Shown here: one piece after another, positions 15,786 through 24,305 of the stretch
How the letters are laid out: the number at the start of each line of letters is the position of its first letter
How positions within the stretch are numbered: position 1 is the stretch's first letter
Assembly: GCA_947502305.1 (NCBI GenBank)
Contig: CANMZA010000001.1
Location: forward strand, 248,001 to 312,000
Origin: an uncultured Erythrobacter sp.
Lineage (GTDB): Bacteria > Pseudomonadota > Alphaproteobacteria > Sphingomonadales > Sphingomonadaceae
Reading direction: 5' to 3'
Length of the DNA stretch: 64,000 nucleotides
The notes under the pieces: model-generated
Databases searched by the model: none
Told to the model about the DNA's origin: nothing
What the model saw: only the letters and a program-made list of their open reading frames with translations
Program-made: the position numbers and the translations under genes

Positions 15786-18304
15786 CAGTCTTCCACATCC
15801 TCTGTGAGTTTTGCGAAATTGATGAATTTGTCAGGTGCGACGCGAATGGCCGCGCCGGTTGGGCAGGCGCGCACGCATGATGGGCCGCCTTCGATCCCGG
15901 CACACATGTCGCATTTGACTGCTTTCTTCGCGACGTTCGGCTCGCTGTTTTCCTTGCGCCATGAATAAGACGCCTGACCTGGGCCTGGGCCAGTGCCAAA
16001 CATCAACCAACTCAATAGGCTCGGTTTTTCAGGCGGCACCGGTTCCATATTAATGACGCCATATGGGCAATAGGTCTTACAATTACCGCAGCCGATGCAG
16101 GTTTCGGCATTGATTGACACTTCGCCATCCGCGCCTCGCTGAATGGCGTTAGGCGGGCAATCCGTCATGCAATGCGGATGTTCGCAATGCCGGCAAGAGG
16201 TCGGCACGTGCAGATAAGCAAAGCTCTTGCCCGCTTCACGATCCAGCCGCGAAAGCCCATCGTGAGAATCCGCGCAGGCTTTCTCGCAATTGTCGCAGCC
16301 AATGCACAATCTTTCATCGATGAGCAGTGCGTCGGTCGCTTCGCCCATGCCTTGATCGAACAGAAATGCTGCGGTGCCAGAGAAGTCATTGAGCGAATTG
16401 TCGCCCTTGCTCGATTGGCTTTCGATTTCTTCGTTGGAACGGCGTCTTTCGGCCATCACTTCCAATGCTCGCTCGCGCAATTGCGGCTTTTTATCAAGCA
16501 GCGCGAGGAAACCTTCGCCGGGTATGTGGATCACTTCGGATTTGATTGAGGCGCTTACGCTTGAGGTGCGCTTTGACCCGTCAATCACAGCCATTTCGCC
16601 GAAGAAATTGCCTGCCGGGATCAGAGAAAGAAAGACGGGTTTGCCATCCATTTCCTTCTCAACCTTCATCGAGCCAATGCGGCAGATATAGAGGTCTTTG
16701 TCGTCATCACCCTCGGTAATAACGGTTGCGCCCGCCGGGATTTCGCGTGTTTCCGCGCTCGCCACAATGGGGGCGATGTCATCCGGCGTCAGGCCCGACC
16801 CAAAGATTTGCAGGATCTGACGCTCGATTGAAATACGGGTAACTTCCGCTTCCGCTTCGGGCGAAGATTTGATCAATTTCAATGCAGCTTTGCGCGACAA
16901 TTCGACGACCACCACATCTTCTGCGGCGCGAATGGTTGCGCCCCGGCGGCGGCCAGAAATCAGGCCTACTTCGCCAAAGATCGACCCTTGCCCAATCGGC
17001 ACGGTGATCGATGGATTGTTGGGATTGACCTCCACCGCAACGCTACCTTGCGCAATCGCGAATAGCGAAGATCCCGGCTCATCACGGCGGAAAATAGGTT
17101 CGCCCGGTTCAAATGCGCTGCAGATAGAATCGAGCATCAATTCGCGCATTTGCAAGGTCGATAGACCTTTGAAAATGCCGACTTGTTTCTGATAAACGTC
17201 CAACCAGTGATCGACGCCTTTATTGCCCGGAAGGTTTGCAAAAACCTTCTCCAACAACGGCTCATCCGCCGGTTTCACCGCAGTGCCGGTCGACAGATAT
17301 TCGATGACATCATAGCCCTGATTCATACAGTGCTTGATCAGCGGATAACCCGCCAGCGCGCCAATAACGAAAATGCCCGAATTGGTGGTTTCAAATTCAG
17401 CGGACAATTTGGGGAATGCACTGCGATCTTCGCTAGTGAACTCCACACCCATGCTTTCGATGAATTTGCGCGACGGTTGCGAACCGATCCGCGTGATGAT
17501 CATGTCGCAGGGAATGACCTCTTGGCCGGTTTCTGTTTCGACCACCATTTCGCCGTCACGCACCTCTGCAGGTGACGTGCGATAGGCGATTTTCAGATGC
17601 CCTTCGCTGTCCGCGCTTTCCAAGTCTGTGGCGTTCTTGATTTTGGCTTTCGCAAAATCGGTGCCGCGATTGAGGATGGTGACATTGTTGCCCAGCGCTG
17701 GATCGGTTGCCAGCCCCATTGCATTTTCAATCCCGGCATCGCCGGTGCCAACCACAATAACGTTTTTATCGACGTGATCTTCGGGGTCATCCAGCTGGGG
17801 CGTGATCATCGGATGATCCGCACCCGGACAACGCAACTTGTTCGGATTACCCTGTGTGCCGATAGCCAGCACGATCGTCTCCGCTCGGATGACGTCGCCG
17901 CTTTTCAGCGTGATCGTAAAATCGCCCTTCTGCCCTTCGACTTTTGTCACTTCGGCGTTCAGTTTGGTGTTGATCTCAAAGTTTTGAACGTCGCCCTCAT
18001 AGGTGGGCATGCGTTCATCATGGATTCCGCAGTGTTTGTTCCAAATTCCAAGGATTCGCTCGCGCGTTCCTTCCTCGAATTCCATACCTTCCTGGCCGCC
18101 TTCTTCGTAACCGCCAGCCCGCAATTGCAGGTCAGAGGGCGTCGCCATCACGTGCTTGCCCTTTTGGTATTTAAAGATGGTGTCGGAAAGATGGTCCGTT
18201 TTTTCCAGCAGGACATGCGACATGCCGCGCATTGCGGCTTGACCCGCAGCGCTCATCCCGGCTGGACCGGAGCCAACTATGGCGACTTTATACAAATCCC
18301 CCAA
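15785..18304 (-). CDS. FAD/NAD(P) oxidoreductase fused to two cNMP-binding domains and a 4x[4Fe-4S] ferredoxin
   Basis: 839 residues from TTG 18304. Residues 1-350: thioredoxin-reductase-like flavoprotein with an FAD Rossmann motif (VAIVGSGPAG, about 8-17) and a second nucleotide motif (VIVVGTGDAG, about 182-191). About 380-485 and 500-610: two cyclic-nucleotide-binding folds, each with an FGE...R phosphate-cassette (FGEVGLISGRRRGAT; FGEMAVIDGSKRTSS). About 660-839: NrfC/DmsB-type ferredoxin with sixteen cysteines in four groups (CIGCDNCEKAC; CRHCEHPHCMTDC; CIGCGNCKTYC; CDMCAGIEGGPSCVRAC). The first TTG-GGG-GAT codons lie 5 bases after a strong AAGGGGGGG site, which I prefer over the upstream ATG at 18391, only 20 bases from the divergent gene. 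Likely role: cytoplasmic electron entry or exit of the locus, gated by a cyclic nucleotide. Confidence 0.85.
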   Translation of the reverse strand: MGDLYKVAIVGSGPAGMSAAGQAAMRGMSHVLLEKTDHLSDTIFKYQKGKHVMATPSDLQLRAGGYEEGGQEGMEFEEGTRERILGIWNKHCGIHDERMPTYEGDVQNFEINTKLNAEVTKVEGQKGDFTITLKSGDVIRAETIVLAIGTQGNPNKLRCPGADHPMITPQLDDPEDHVDKNVIVVGTGDAGIENAMGLATDPALGNNVTILNRGTDFAKAKIKNATDLESADSEGHLKIAYRTSPAEVRDGEMVVETETGQEVIPCDMIITRIGSQPSRKFIESMGVEFTSEDRSAFPKLSAEFETTNSGIFVIGALAGYPLIKHCMNQGYDVIEYLSTGTAVKPADEPLLEKVFANLPGNKGVDHWLDVYQKQVGIFKGLSTLQMRELMLDSICSAFEPGEPIFRRDEPGSSLFAIAQGSVAVEVNPNNPSITVPIGQGSIFGEVGLISGRRRGATIRAAEDVVVVELSRKAALKLIKSSPEAEAEVTRISIERQILQIFGSGLTPDDIAPIVASAETREIPAGATVITEGDDDKDLYICRIGSMKVEKEMDGKPVFLSLIPAGNFFGEMAVIDGSKRTSSVSASIKSEVIHIPGEGFLALLDKKPQLRERALEVMAERRRSNEEIESQSSKGDNSLNDFSGTAAFLFDQGMGEATDALLIDERLCIGCDNCEKACADSHDGLSRLDREAGKSFAYLHVPTSCRHCEHPHCMTDCPPNAIQRGADGEVSINAETCIGCGNCKTYCPYGVINMEPVPPEKPSLLSWLMFGTGPGPGQASYSWRKENSEPNVAKKAVKCDMCAGIEGGPSCVRACPTGAAIRVAPDKFINFAKLTEDVED

Positions 18305-18309
18305 TCCAT

Positions 18310-18318
18310 CCCCCCCTT
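18310..18318 (-). promoter_or_regulatory. Strong ribosome binding site deciding a TTG start
   Basis: On the minus strand AAGGGGGGG ends 5 bases before the TTG at 18304. The TTG gives an N-terminus running directly into the FAD Rossmann strand, as is normal for this family. It also leaves about 107 bases to the divergent TPR gene for promoters. Confidence 0.6.
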
Positions 18319-18411
18319 GGATAGATTTCACACAAGGAGCACCATAAAGAAAGCGCTCACCATTGCCAGAGACAATTGCCGTTTTCTGCACCGGTTGCTA
18401 GTGAAAAACTT

Positions 18412-19452
18412 ATGACAACTGATGCAAATGACACGCCGCAGGCGCAAACAGCGCCTGATTCAACGCCAGAATCCACCGAAACGTCGAATCAGGGGGCGGC
18501 TCCAATCACCGAACAAACCTCTGGGGGAAGTTCTGGCGGTAAAGCCGGATGGCTCTTGCTTGGCGCGGCGGCTGTTCTGGCGGCTGGGTCCATCGGCTAT
18601 AATGTTTATGAGGGCGGGGACGCGGCAAGCGAAACCGAGGTCGCCGCCGATGCTCCTGCGTCGCTTGATGAATTGCGCGCGGCGGCGGATAGTTCCAGCG
18701 ATGATGCAGGGCCGTGGAGCGAATTGGCCTTTGCCCATTTTGAGCGCGGCGAATTTGGCGACGCGGCGCAGGCCTATGAACGCGCGGTCGCTATCGACGA
18801 TAGCGAAGCGGTTTTGTGGTCAGCATTGGGTGAAGCACGGGCCTATGCGAGCGAACGCGACCCTTTGCCTGCCGCAGCATTAGAAGCGTTTGAACGCGCT
18901 ATCGAACTTGACCCAAGTGATCCGCGGGCACGCTATTTCATGGCCGTGAAACAAGACTTGGAAGAGGATCATGAAGGCGCGATTTCCTCGTGGCTTGCTC
19001 TGCTTTCCGAAACGCCGCCGGGCGCCCCCTGGGAAGGCGATTTGGTGCGAACAATTCAGCAGGTCGGCGCGATCAACGATATTGATATTGAGCAGCGTTT
19101 GGCGACTGTAATGGAAGCACGAACACCGCAAGTTCTGGTGCCCGGTTCTGGCGAAGCGGCCGGCGATGCTGCTTCGGAAAATCTGCGTGGACCCTCGGCT
19201 CAGCAAGTTGCAGAAGCCAGCCGGATGACGCCGGGAGAGCAGGACAGTATGGTGGCGGGAATGGTCGCCAGCCTTGAGGCGCGTCTTCAGGATGAGCCGC
19301 AAAACCTTGATGGTTGGGTGATGCTGATGCGCAGCCGCATGACTTTGGGTGAAACCGGCAAAGCGCGCGATGCGTTGGCGGCGGCGATTGCGGCCAATCC
19401 GGGCGAGGAAACAGAATTGCGCGCACAAGCGGAGCAACTCGGCATCCGTTAG
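18412..19452 (+). CDS. CcmI/NrfG-like TPR protein, membrane-anchored
   Basis: 346 residues from ATG 18412. After a polar N-terminal tail there is one membrane helix (about residues 44-64), then TPR repeats (PWSELAFAHFERGEFGDAAQ; ALEAFERAIELDPSDPRARY) and a segment with the CcmI/CycH-type wording 'YFMAVKQDLEEDHEGAISSW', followed by 'PPGAPWEGDLVRTIQQVG'. CcmI/NrfG proteins hold apocytochrome c for heme ligation. The C-terminus has another TPR pair (NLDGWVMLMRSRMTLGETGK). It is divergent from the Fe-S flavoprotein operon with about 25 heme motifs encoded nearby, so a dedicated apocytochrome chaperone is likely. The N-terminal heme-lyase half of classical CcmI is missing. Ends before a bidirectional terminator. 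Confidence 0.7.
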   Translation: MTTDANDTPQAQTAPDSTPESTETSNQGAAPITEQTSGGSSGGKAGWLLLGAAAVLAAGSIGYNVYEGGDAASETEVAADAPASLDELRAAADSSSDDAGPWSELAFAHFERGEFGDAAQAYERAVAIDDSEAVLWSALGEARAYASERDPLPAAALEAFERAIELDPSDPRARYFMAVKQDLEEDHEGAISSWLALLSETPPGAPWEGDLVRTIQQVGAINDIDIEQRLATVMEARTPQVLVPGSGEAAGDAASENLRGPSAQQVAEASRMTPGEQDSMVAGMVASLEARLQDEPQNLDGWVMLMRSRMTLGETGKARDALAAAIAANPGEETELRAQAEQLGIR

Positions 19453-19511
19453 ATCGATGCGAGCGTGCCGCAGAGACCAAACCTGCGAGAGCAAACCTGT
19501 AAGATAAGGCC

Positions 19512-19545
19512 AAAAAAAGGGGCGCCCGCGAGGACGCCCCTTTTT
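19512..19545. terminator. Bidirectional rho-independent terminator
   Basis: AAAAAGGGGCG (19514-19524) pairs with CGCCCCTTTTT (19535-19545) across a 10-base loop. The A-run and T-run flank the stem on both sides, so it can stop both the TPR gene (plus) and the converging gdhA (minus). Confidence 0.9.
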
Positions 19546-19572
19546 GTATCGTTAGTGCGTTGAAGCCGAAGC

Positions 19573-20928
19573 TTAAACGACGCCGAATGCCATCATGGCG
19601 TCGGCGACCTTTTTGAAGCCCGCAATATTTGCGCCCTTCACATAGTCGACATAGCCGCCTTCTTGTTCGCCATATTCGGTGCACTTCTCATGGATGCCTT
19701 CCATCAGATCGGTCAGCATCTCACCGAGACGCTCTGAATTCCAGCTGATGCGCTCTGAGTTTTGGCTCATTTCCAGACCCGAAACCGCAACGCCGCCAGC
19801 ATTGGCTGCTTTACCTGGACCGTACATGATCTTGGCATCGTGGAAGACTTTAACGCCTTCCAAAGTTGTTGGCATATTCGCGCCTTCAGAAACGCCTTTG
19901 ACGCCGTTGCTGACCAAGGATTTTGCTTCGTCTTCGTTCAGTTCATTCTGGGTTGCGCATGGCAGAGCTAAGTCGCAAGCCACATCCCAAGGGCGCTTGC
20001 CTTCATGATAGGTCGCCCCGCTAAACTCATCGGCATATTCGCTGATGCGGCCGCGCTTCACCGTTTTGAGATGCTTGATCCAATCGATTTTCTCTTGGGT
20101 CATGCCATCAGGATCGTGGATGAAGCCGCCCGAATCTGACATCGTCAGAACCTTGCCGCCCAGCTGCGTAATTTTCTCCGCAGCGTGTGTGGCAACATTG
20201 CCTGAGCCGGAGATCACAGCGGTGTGGCCCTCAACATCCATGCCTTGATGCTTCAGCATATTGCGCAGGAAATACACCGCGCCATAGCCGGTAGCCTCGG
20301 GGCGCATTTGCGAGCCGCCATATTCCTGACCTTTACCGGTCAGGACACCTTCCCAGCGATTGGTCAGGCGTTTGTATTGACCGAACATATAGCCAATTTC
20401 GCGTCCGCCAACGCCGATATCGCCCGCAGGGACGTCGGTGTTAGGGCCGATATGGCGATACAGTTCGGACATGAAACTTTGGCAGAAACGCATCACTTCC
20501 GCGTCGGATTTGCCGCGCGGGTTGAAGTTTGCGCCGCCTTTACCGCCGCCCATTGGCAAACCAGTCAGCGAGTTTTTGAAGGTCTGTTCAAACGCCAGGA
20601 ACTTCAAAACGCTTTCTGTCACGCTTGGGTGGAAACGAATGCCGCCTTTATAAGGGCCGATTGCATTGTTGTTTTGGACACGCCAACCGCGCTGAACGCG
20701 GACATTGTGATTGTCGTCTTCCCAGCAAACGCGGAAAGAAATAACGCGGTCGGGTTCCGCCATCCGGCGCAGGATTTGTGCCTCGTGATAATGAACCTTG
20801 TCTTCCATGAATTCGAAAATATCCTGCGCCACTTCGTGTACGGCTTGGATAAATTCGGTTTGTCCTGGATTGCGTTTTGTGACGCCCGCCATGAATGTTT
20901 CTAGGTCGACGTGATCGGATACGGCCAT
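19573..20928 (-). CDS. gdhA: NADP-specific glutamate dehydrogenase
   Basis: 451 residues, the usual length of bacterial hexameric GDH (EC 1.4.1.4), which makes glutamate from 2-oxoglutarate, ammonium and NADPH. Family motifs are clear: substrate-binding KGGIRFHPSV, LPMGGGKGGANFNPRGKSD with the catalytic lysine, PAGDIGVGGREIGYMFGQYK, and the Rossmann segment AVISGSGNVATHAAEKI. The C-terminal GPGKAANAGGVAVSGLEMSQ is also typical. A GGGAG site lies just upstream of ATG 20928. It is a single gene converging on the TPR gene at a shared terminator; nothing suggests a link to the neighbouring redox locus. Confidence 0.97.
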   Translation of the reverse strand: MAVSDHVDLETFMAGVTKRNPGQTEFIQAVHEVAQDIFEFMEDKVHYHEAQILRRMAEPDRVISFRVCWEDDNHNVRVQRGWRVQNNNAIGPYKGGIRFHPSVTESVLKFLAFEQTFKNSLTGLPMGGGKGGANFNPRGKSDAEVMRFCQSFMSELYRHIGPNTDVPAGDIGVGGREIGYMFGQYKRLTNRWEGVLTGKGQEYGGSQMRPEATGYGAVYFLRNMLKHQGMDVEGHTAVISGSGNVATHAAEKITQLGGKVLTMSDSGGFIHDPDGMTQEKIDWIKHLKTVKRGRISEYADEFSGATYHEGKRPWDVACDLALPCATQNELNEDEAKSLVSNGVKGVSEGANMPTTLEGVKVFHDAKIMYGPGKAANAGGVAVSGLEMSQNSERISWNSERLGEMLTDLMEGIHEKCTEYGEQEGGYVDYVKGANIAGFKKVADAMMAFGVV

Positions 20929-20991
20929 TTTTGTTCTCCCCCCATAGGAATAAAGCGACCAAGCAAGTGGTTTCTATGTGTCTTCTTGTAT

Positions 20992-21010
20992 CCCCGCAAA
21001 GTGCGCGGGG
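20992..21010. terminator. Small GC hairpin, possible end of the csaA transcript
   Basis: CCCCGC (20992-20997) and GCGGGG (21005-21010) form a six-base-pair stem between csaA and gdhA. There is no T-run on the minus strand after it, so it may be a weak terminator or a chance hairpin. Confidence 0.25.
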
Positions 21011-21071
21011 CGCAAGAGGTGTGTTGGCAAACGCCATTAATTGACGTTCCTGTACAATTTTTCGCCTGATT

Positions 21072-21422
21072 TTAGGCCATTCGCGATCCATTGGGGACTG
21101 GGCGATCACCGCCTTGATCCGGCCTCGCCAGAACAATCGCACCGTCTGCATCAGGAAAGCCGAGCACCAGCACTTCAGACATAAAAGGGCCGATTTGGCG
21201 CGGCGGGAAATTGACAACCGCCATCACGGTTTCCCCCACCAGATCATCAGGCGAATAATGCTCGGTGATTTGCGCAGAGCTCTTTCTTACGCCGATCTCT
21301 TCGCCAAAATCCACGCGCAATTTGATCGCCGGTTTGCGGGCCTCTGGAAAAGGCTCCGCCGCAATGACGGTGCCCGCGCGGATATCGACCGCCATGAAAT
21401 CATCAAATTGAATTGTGTCCAT
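21072..21422 (-). CDS. csaA: tRNA-binding-domain protein CsaA
   Basis: 116 residues, the full length of CsaA, an OB-fold homodimer related to the EMAP/Arc1p tRNA-binding domain and reported to have chaperone-like export activity. The start [19 protein letters not shown], the middle [14 protein letters not shown] and the conserved end [20 protein letters not shown] are diagnostic. The start at 21422 (ATG) gives the family-standard N-terminus; the longer frame to 21554 runs into the divergent 2Fe-2S gene. It is monocistronic as far as can be seen. Confidence 0.92.
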   Translation of the reverse strand: MDTIQFDDFMAVDIRAGTVIAAEPFPEARKPAIKLRVDFGEEIGVRKSSAQITEHYSPDDLVGETVMAVVNFPPRQIGPFMSEVLVLGFPDADGAIVLARPDQGGDRPVPNGSRMA

Positions 21423-21534
21423 AGCGGCTGAGTTTAAGCCCGAAAGTGAGCGTATGCCAAGCGCCCTTCCCAAGATGGAGGCTTTGCGATAAATTGCGTT
21501 TCGCAACTGAGAACGTTTGGCGGGAATTGTAAAA

Positions 21535-22026
21535 ATGGCGAGTTTCATCCTCAATGGTCAGCCGGTGACGGTCGATGCCGATCCGGCGATGCCAATCCTA
21601 TGGGTTGTGCGTGAGAAAGTCGGGCTTTCGGGCACCAAATTTGGTTGCGGCATTGCCCAATGCGGTGCCTGCACCGTGCATTTGGATGGACAACCCGTGC
21701 GCAGCTGCTCCACCTCGATCTCTCAGGCAGAAGGCCGCGAAGTGACGACGATCGAGGGTATCGCTGGGCCGGATGGTGAGCTGTCGAAAGTTCAGCAAGC
21801 TTGGGTGAGCGAACAAGTGCCGCAATGCGGATATTGCCAGTCTGGACAGATTATGAGCGCGACGGCGCTGCTGCGCGATAACCCTTCGCCTAGCGATGAT
21901 GATATTGACGCGGCCATGTCTGGCAACATTTGCCGTTGCGGGACCTACACTCGCATTCGCCGCGCTATCAAAGTTGCCGCTGGGCAAGAGACCGCGCGCA
22001 CCGAAGCCGAAGGTGAGGAGGCCTAA
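21535..22026 (+). CDS. 2Fe-2S subunit of a molybdenum hydroxylase (isoquinoline 1-oxidoreductase alpha-like)
   Basis: 163 residues from ATG 21535, which gives the family-standard MASFILNGQ start. Two [2Fe-2S] sites are visible: plant-type ferredoxin Cys pattern ([15 protein letters not shown], with Cys after LDGQPVRS) and the helical site ([10 protein letters not shown], then [13 protein letters not shown]). This is the small iron-sulfur subunit of the xanthine oxidase superfamily; it passes electrons from the Mo site of the partner encoded 3 bases downstream to an outside acceptor. There is no separate FAD subunit gene, as in two-subunit isoquinoline or aldehyde dehydrogenases that use cytochrome c, and a cytochrome c follows. 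Confidence 0.92.
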   Translation: MASFILNGQPVTVDADPAMPILWVVREKVGLSGTKFGCGIAQCGACTVHLDGQPVRSCSTSISQAEGREVTTIEGIAGPDGELSKVQQAWVSEQVPQCGYCQSGQIMSATALLRDNPSPSDDDIDAAMSGNICRCGTYTRIRRAIKVAAGQETARTEAEGEEA

Positions 22027-22029
22027 ACC

Positions 22030-24282
22030 ATGAACGATATGTCTCCAGAAGATAAGAAGCCTTCAAAACTCGCGAAATGGAGCCGCCGGGGATTTATTGG
22101 CGCAGGCGTTTTAGCAGGCGGGGGATTGTTGATCGGTATTGGCGTGCGGCCGGGTAACCCGATTGGTTCACTCGCCTCAAAAGTGGCGCCGAATGCGGGC
22201 GAGCAATTGGTCAATAGCTGGGTCAAGATCGACATGAACAATGTCGTGACCGCGATCGTGCCGCATTGCGAAATGGGGCAGGGCGCGCATTCAGTGCTGG
22301 CACAGATGTTGGCAGATGAATTGGATGCCGCATGGGATCAAGTGCAAGTCATGCAGGCACCCGCTGATGGCAGTTATGTTGTCTCAGACACGGCGCGCTT
22401 GTTCGCTGCGCCATTCACCTTGAACGCCGCAGATTGGCTGGAGCCAACCTGGGACGGATTGTTCACGCAGCTGGGCAAATCGATGGATTTGCTGATTACG
22501 GGCGGGTCGTCTTCGATCCGCACAACCGGGCAATACCAAATGCGGATCGCCGGTGCAGCGGCACGGCAGATGCTGGTCGGCGCGGCGGCGGATGCTTGGG
22601 GTGTCCCGGCGGCAGAGATTACCACACGCGACAGCACATTGACGCATGAAGCATCGGGCAATTCTGCGCCTTATTCTGAATTTGCGAGCGCGGCGGCGGA
22701 TCAATCGATGGATCACACGCCGAAGCTGAAGACGCGTGATCAATACCGCCTGATGGGGCGCAGCAAGGCGCGCACTGACATCCCGGCAAAGATCAACGGC
22801 ACTGCCGAATTTGGCATTGATGCTGAGCCCGACGGGCTGGAGTTATCTTATGCCGCCGTGGTTCGCCCCCCTGTTCCCAGCACCACCGTTACCGCAATGG
22901 ATGCTAGCCGTGCTGAAACGATGCCGGGCGTCCTGCAAATCTTGAACATGGGCAATTTCGTGACGGTGGTCGCCGATAGCTATTGGCAGGCGCAGCAGGC
23001 CGTAAACACGGTGCAAATTGAATGGAGCGCGTCAGATAGTCCGGTGCGCACGATGGACGATCAATTCGCAGTGTTCGCCGCCGCGCTTGACGAGGCGGGC
23101 GAGACCGGCGGCAATCAAGCCGCAGCGAGGGGCGATGCTCAGGCGGCTTTGGCCGATGCGGCGAGCAACGTGGAAGCGGAATATCGCGCCCCCTATCTGG
23201 CGCATGCTCCGATGGAGCCGCTGAATTGCACCGCCCATGTTGCGGATGGCAAATGCGACATCTGGACCAGCACGCAAGTGCCATTGATGGCGCGCAGCGA
23301 AGTGGCGGGCACAATTGGTATGGGCACCGAGGATATCACGATCCACCACCCTTATTTGGGCGGGGCATTCGGGCGGCGTCTGGGCAGTGAATATGTCGCC
23401 ATGGCGGCGCGGGTAGCGCAAGCGACCGGCTATCCGATTAAGATGATTTGGAGCCGCGAGGAAGACACGCAAAAGGCGCTGTATCGCTGCGCCGATATGT
23501 CGCGTATCCGCGCTGGCTTGGATGAAAGCGGCGCGATGGTCGCTTATGATAGCGTGTTCACGCAGCGCCATGACCCGGCTGAGGCCTGCGTCCCGGCGAT
23601 CTACAACATTGCCAACACATCTGTGCGCGTGGCGGAAGCAGAATTGCATTTGCCTTTCCAAGCATGGCGCAGCGTTGACCATTCGCAGCAGGGTTTTTTC
23701 ATCGAAAGCTTCATCGACGAGGCGGCCCACGCCGCAGGTGCAGATTCGCTCGATTATCGTTTGGCAATGCTGCAAAACGCGCCGCGCCACAAAGCGGTGC
23801 TGGAGAAAGTCGCGGAGATTAGTGGTTGGCGCGAAGCAGGCGGCGAAGGAACGGCGAAAGGCGTTGCAATCGTCGAGAGTTTCGGCACGATTGTCGCTGA
23901 AGTGATCGAAGTCGATATGTCCTCTGGCAAGCCTAAGATGACCAATTGCTGGGCCGTTTGCGATGCCGGATATGTCATGAATCCAGACGGTTTCCGCAAT
24001 CAGATCGAAGGCGGGATTGTGTTCGGGTTGACCGCGGCGATGTATGGCGAATTGGAATTGAAGGACGGCGCGATCGTCCAAAGCAATTTCCACGATTACA
24101 AAATGCTGCGCATGAACGAAGTGCCCAATATCGAAGTGGCACTGATCAATAGCGGCGATGTTCCAGTTGGCGGCGCGGGTGAGCCTGGTTTGCCCCCTGC
24201 TGCACCCGCTTTGGCCAATGCGATCTTTGCAGCCAGCGGCAATCGCCTGCGCGAATTGCCAATCGCAAAACAATTCACGTGA
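22030..24282 (+). CDS. Molybdopterin-binding subunit, isoquinoline 1-oxidoreductase beta/aldehyde dehydrogenase-like
   Basis: 750 residues. The N-terminus has a Tat-type signal (WSRRGFIGAGVLAGGGLLIG, about 16-35), so the folded two-subunit enzyme is probably exported with its partner. Conserved Mo-subunit features include MGQGAHSVLAQMLADELD, GGAFGRR, MEPLNCTAHV and the C-terminal VGGAGEPGLPPAAPALANA with the active-site Glu in GEPG. The length fits the IorB group rather than the longer XdhB. Substrate (aldehyde or N-heterocycle) cannot be read from sequence. It is in an operon with the 2Fe-2S subunit, a lipoprotein cytochrome c, XdhC and a MocA-like enzyme, i.e. the electron acceptor and Mo-cofactor maturation. 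Confidence 0.92.
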   Translation: MNDMSPEDKKPSKLAKWSRRGFIGAGVLAGGGLLIGIGVRPGNPIGSLASKVAPNAGEQLVNSWVKIDMNNVVTAIVPHCEMGQGAHSVLAQMLADELDAAWDQVQVMQAPADGSYVVSDTARLFAAPFTLNAADWLEPTWDGLFTQLGKSMDLLITGGSSSIRTTGQYQMRIAGAAARQMLVGAAADAWGVPAAEITTRDSTLTHEASGNSAPYSEFASAAADQSMDHTPKLKTRDQYRLMGRSKARTDIPAKINGTAEFGIDAEPDGLELSYAAVVRPPVPSTTVTAMDASRAETMPGVLQILNMGNFVTVVADSYWQAQQAVNTVQIEWSASDSPVRTMDDQFAVFAAALDEAGETGGNQAAARGDAQAALADAASNVEAEYRAPYLAHAPMEPLNCTAHVADGKCDIWTSTQVPLMARSEVAGTIGMGTEDITIHHPYLGGAFGRRLGSEYVAMAARVAQATGYPIKMIWSREEDTQKALYRCADMSRIRAGLDESGAMVAYDSVFTQRHDPAEACVPAIYNIANTSVRVAEAELHLPFQAWRSVDHSQQGFFIESFIDEAAHAAGADSLDYRLAMLQNAPRHKAVLEKVAEISGWREAGGEGTAKGVAIVESFGTIVAEVIEVDMSSGKPKMTNCWAVCDAGYVMNPDGFRNQIEGGIVFGLTAAMYGELELKDGAIVQSNFHDYKMLRMNEVPNIEVALINSGDVPVGGAGEPGLPPAAPALANAIFAASGNRLRELPIAKQFT

Positions 24283-24305
24283 AGCGGTACTAAAGGAAAA
24301 CAGTG

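Noticed and set aside
23032-24273. 413-residue minus-strand open frame inside the Mo subunit gene
   Set aside because: Antisense to a gene with complete family motifs; composition is rich in Arg/His/Cys, as in shadow frames.
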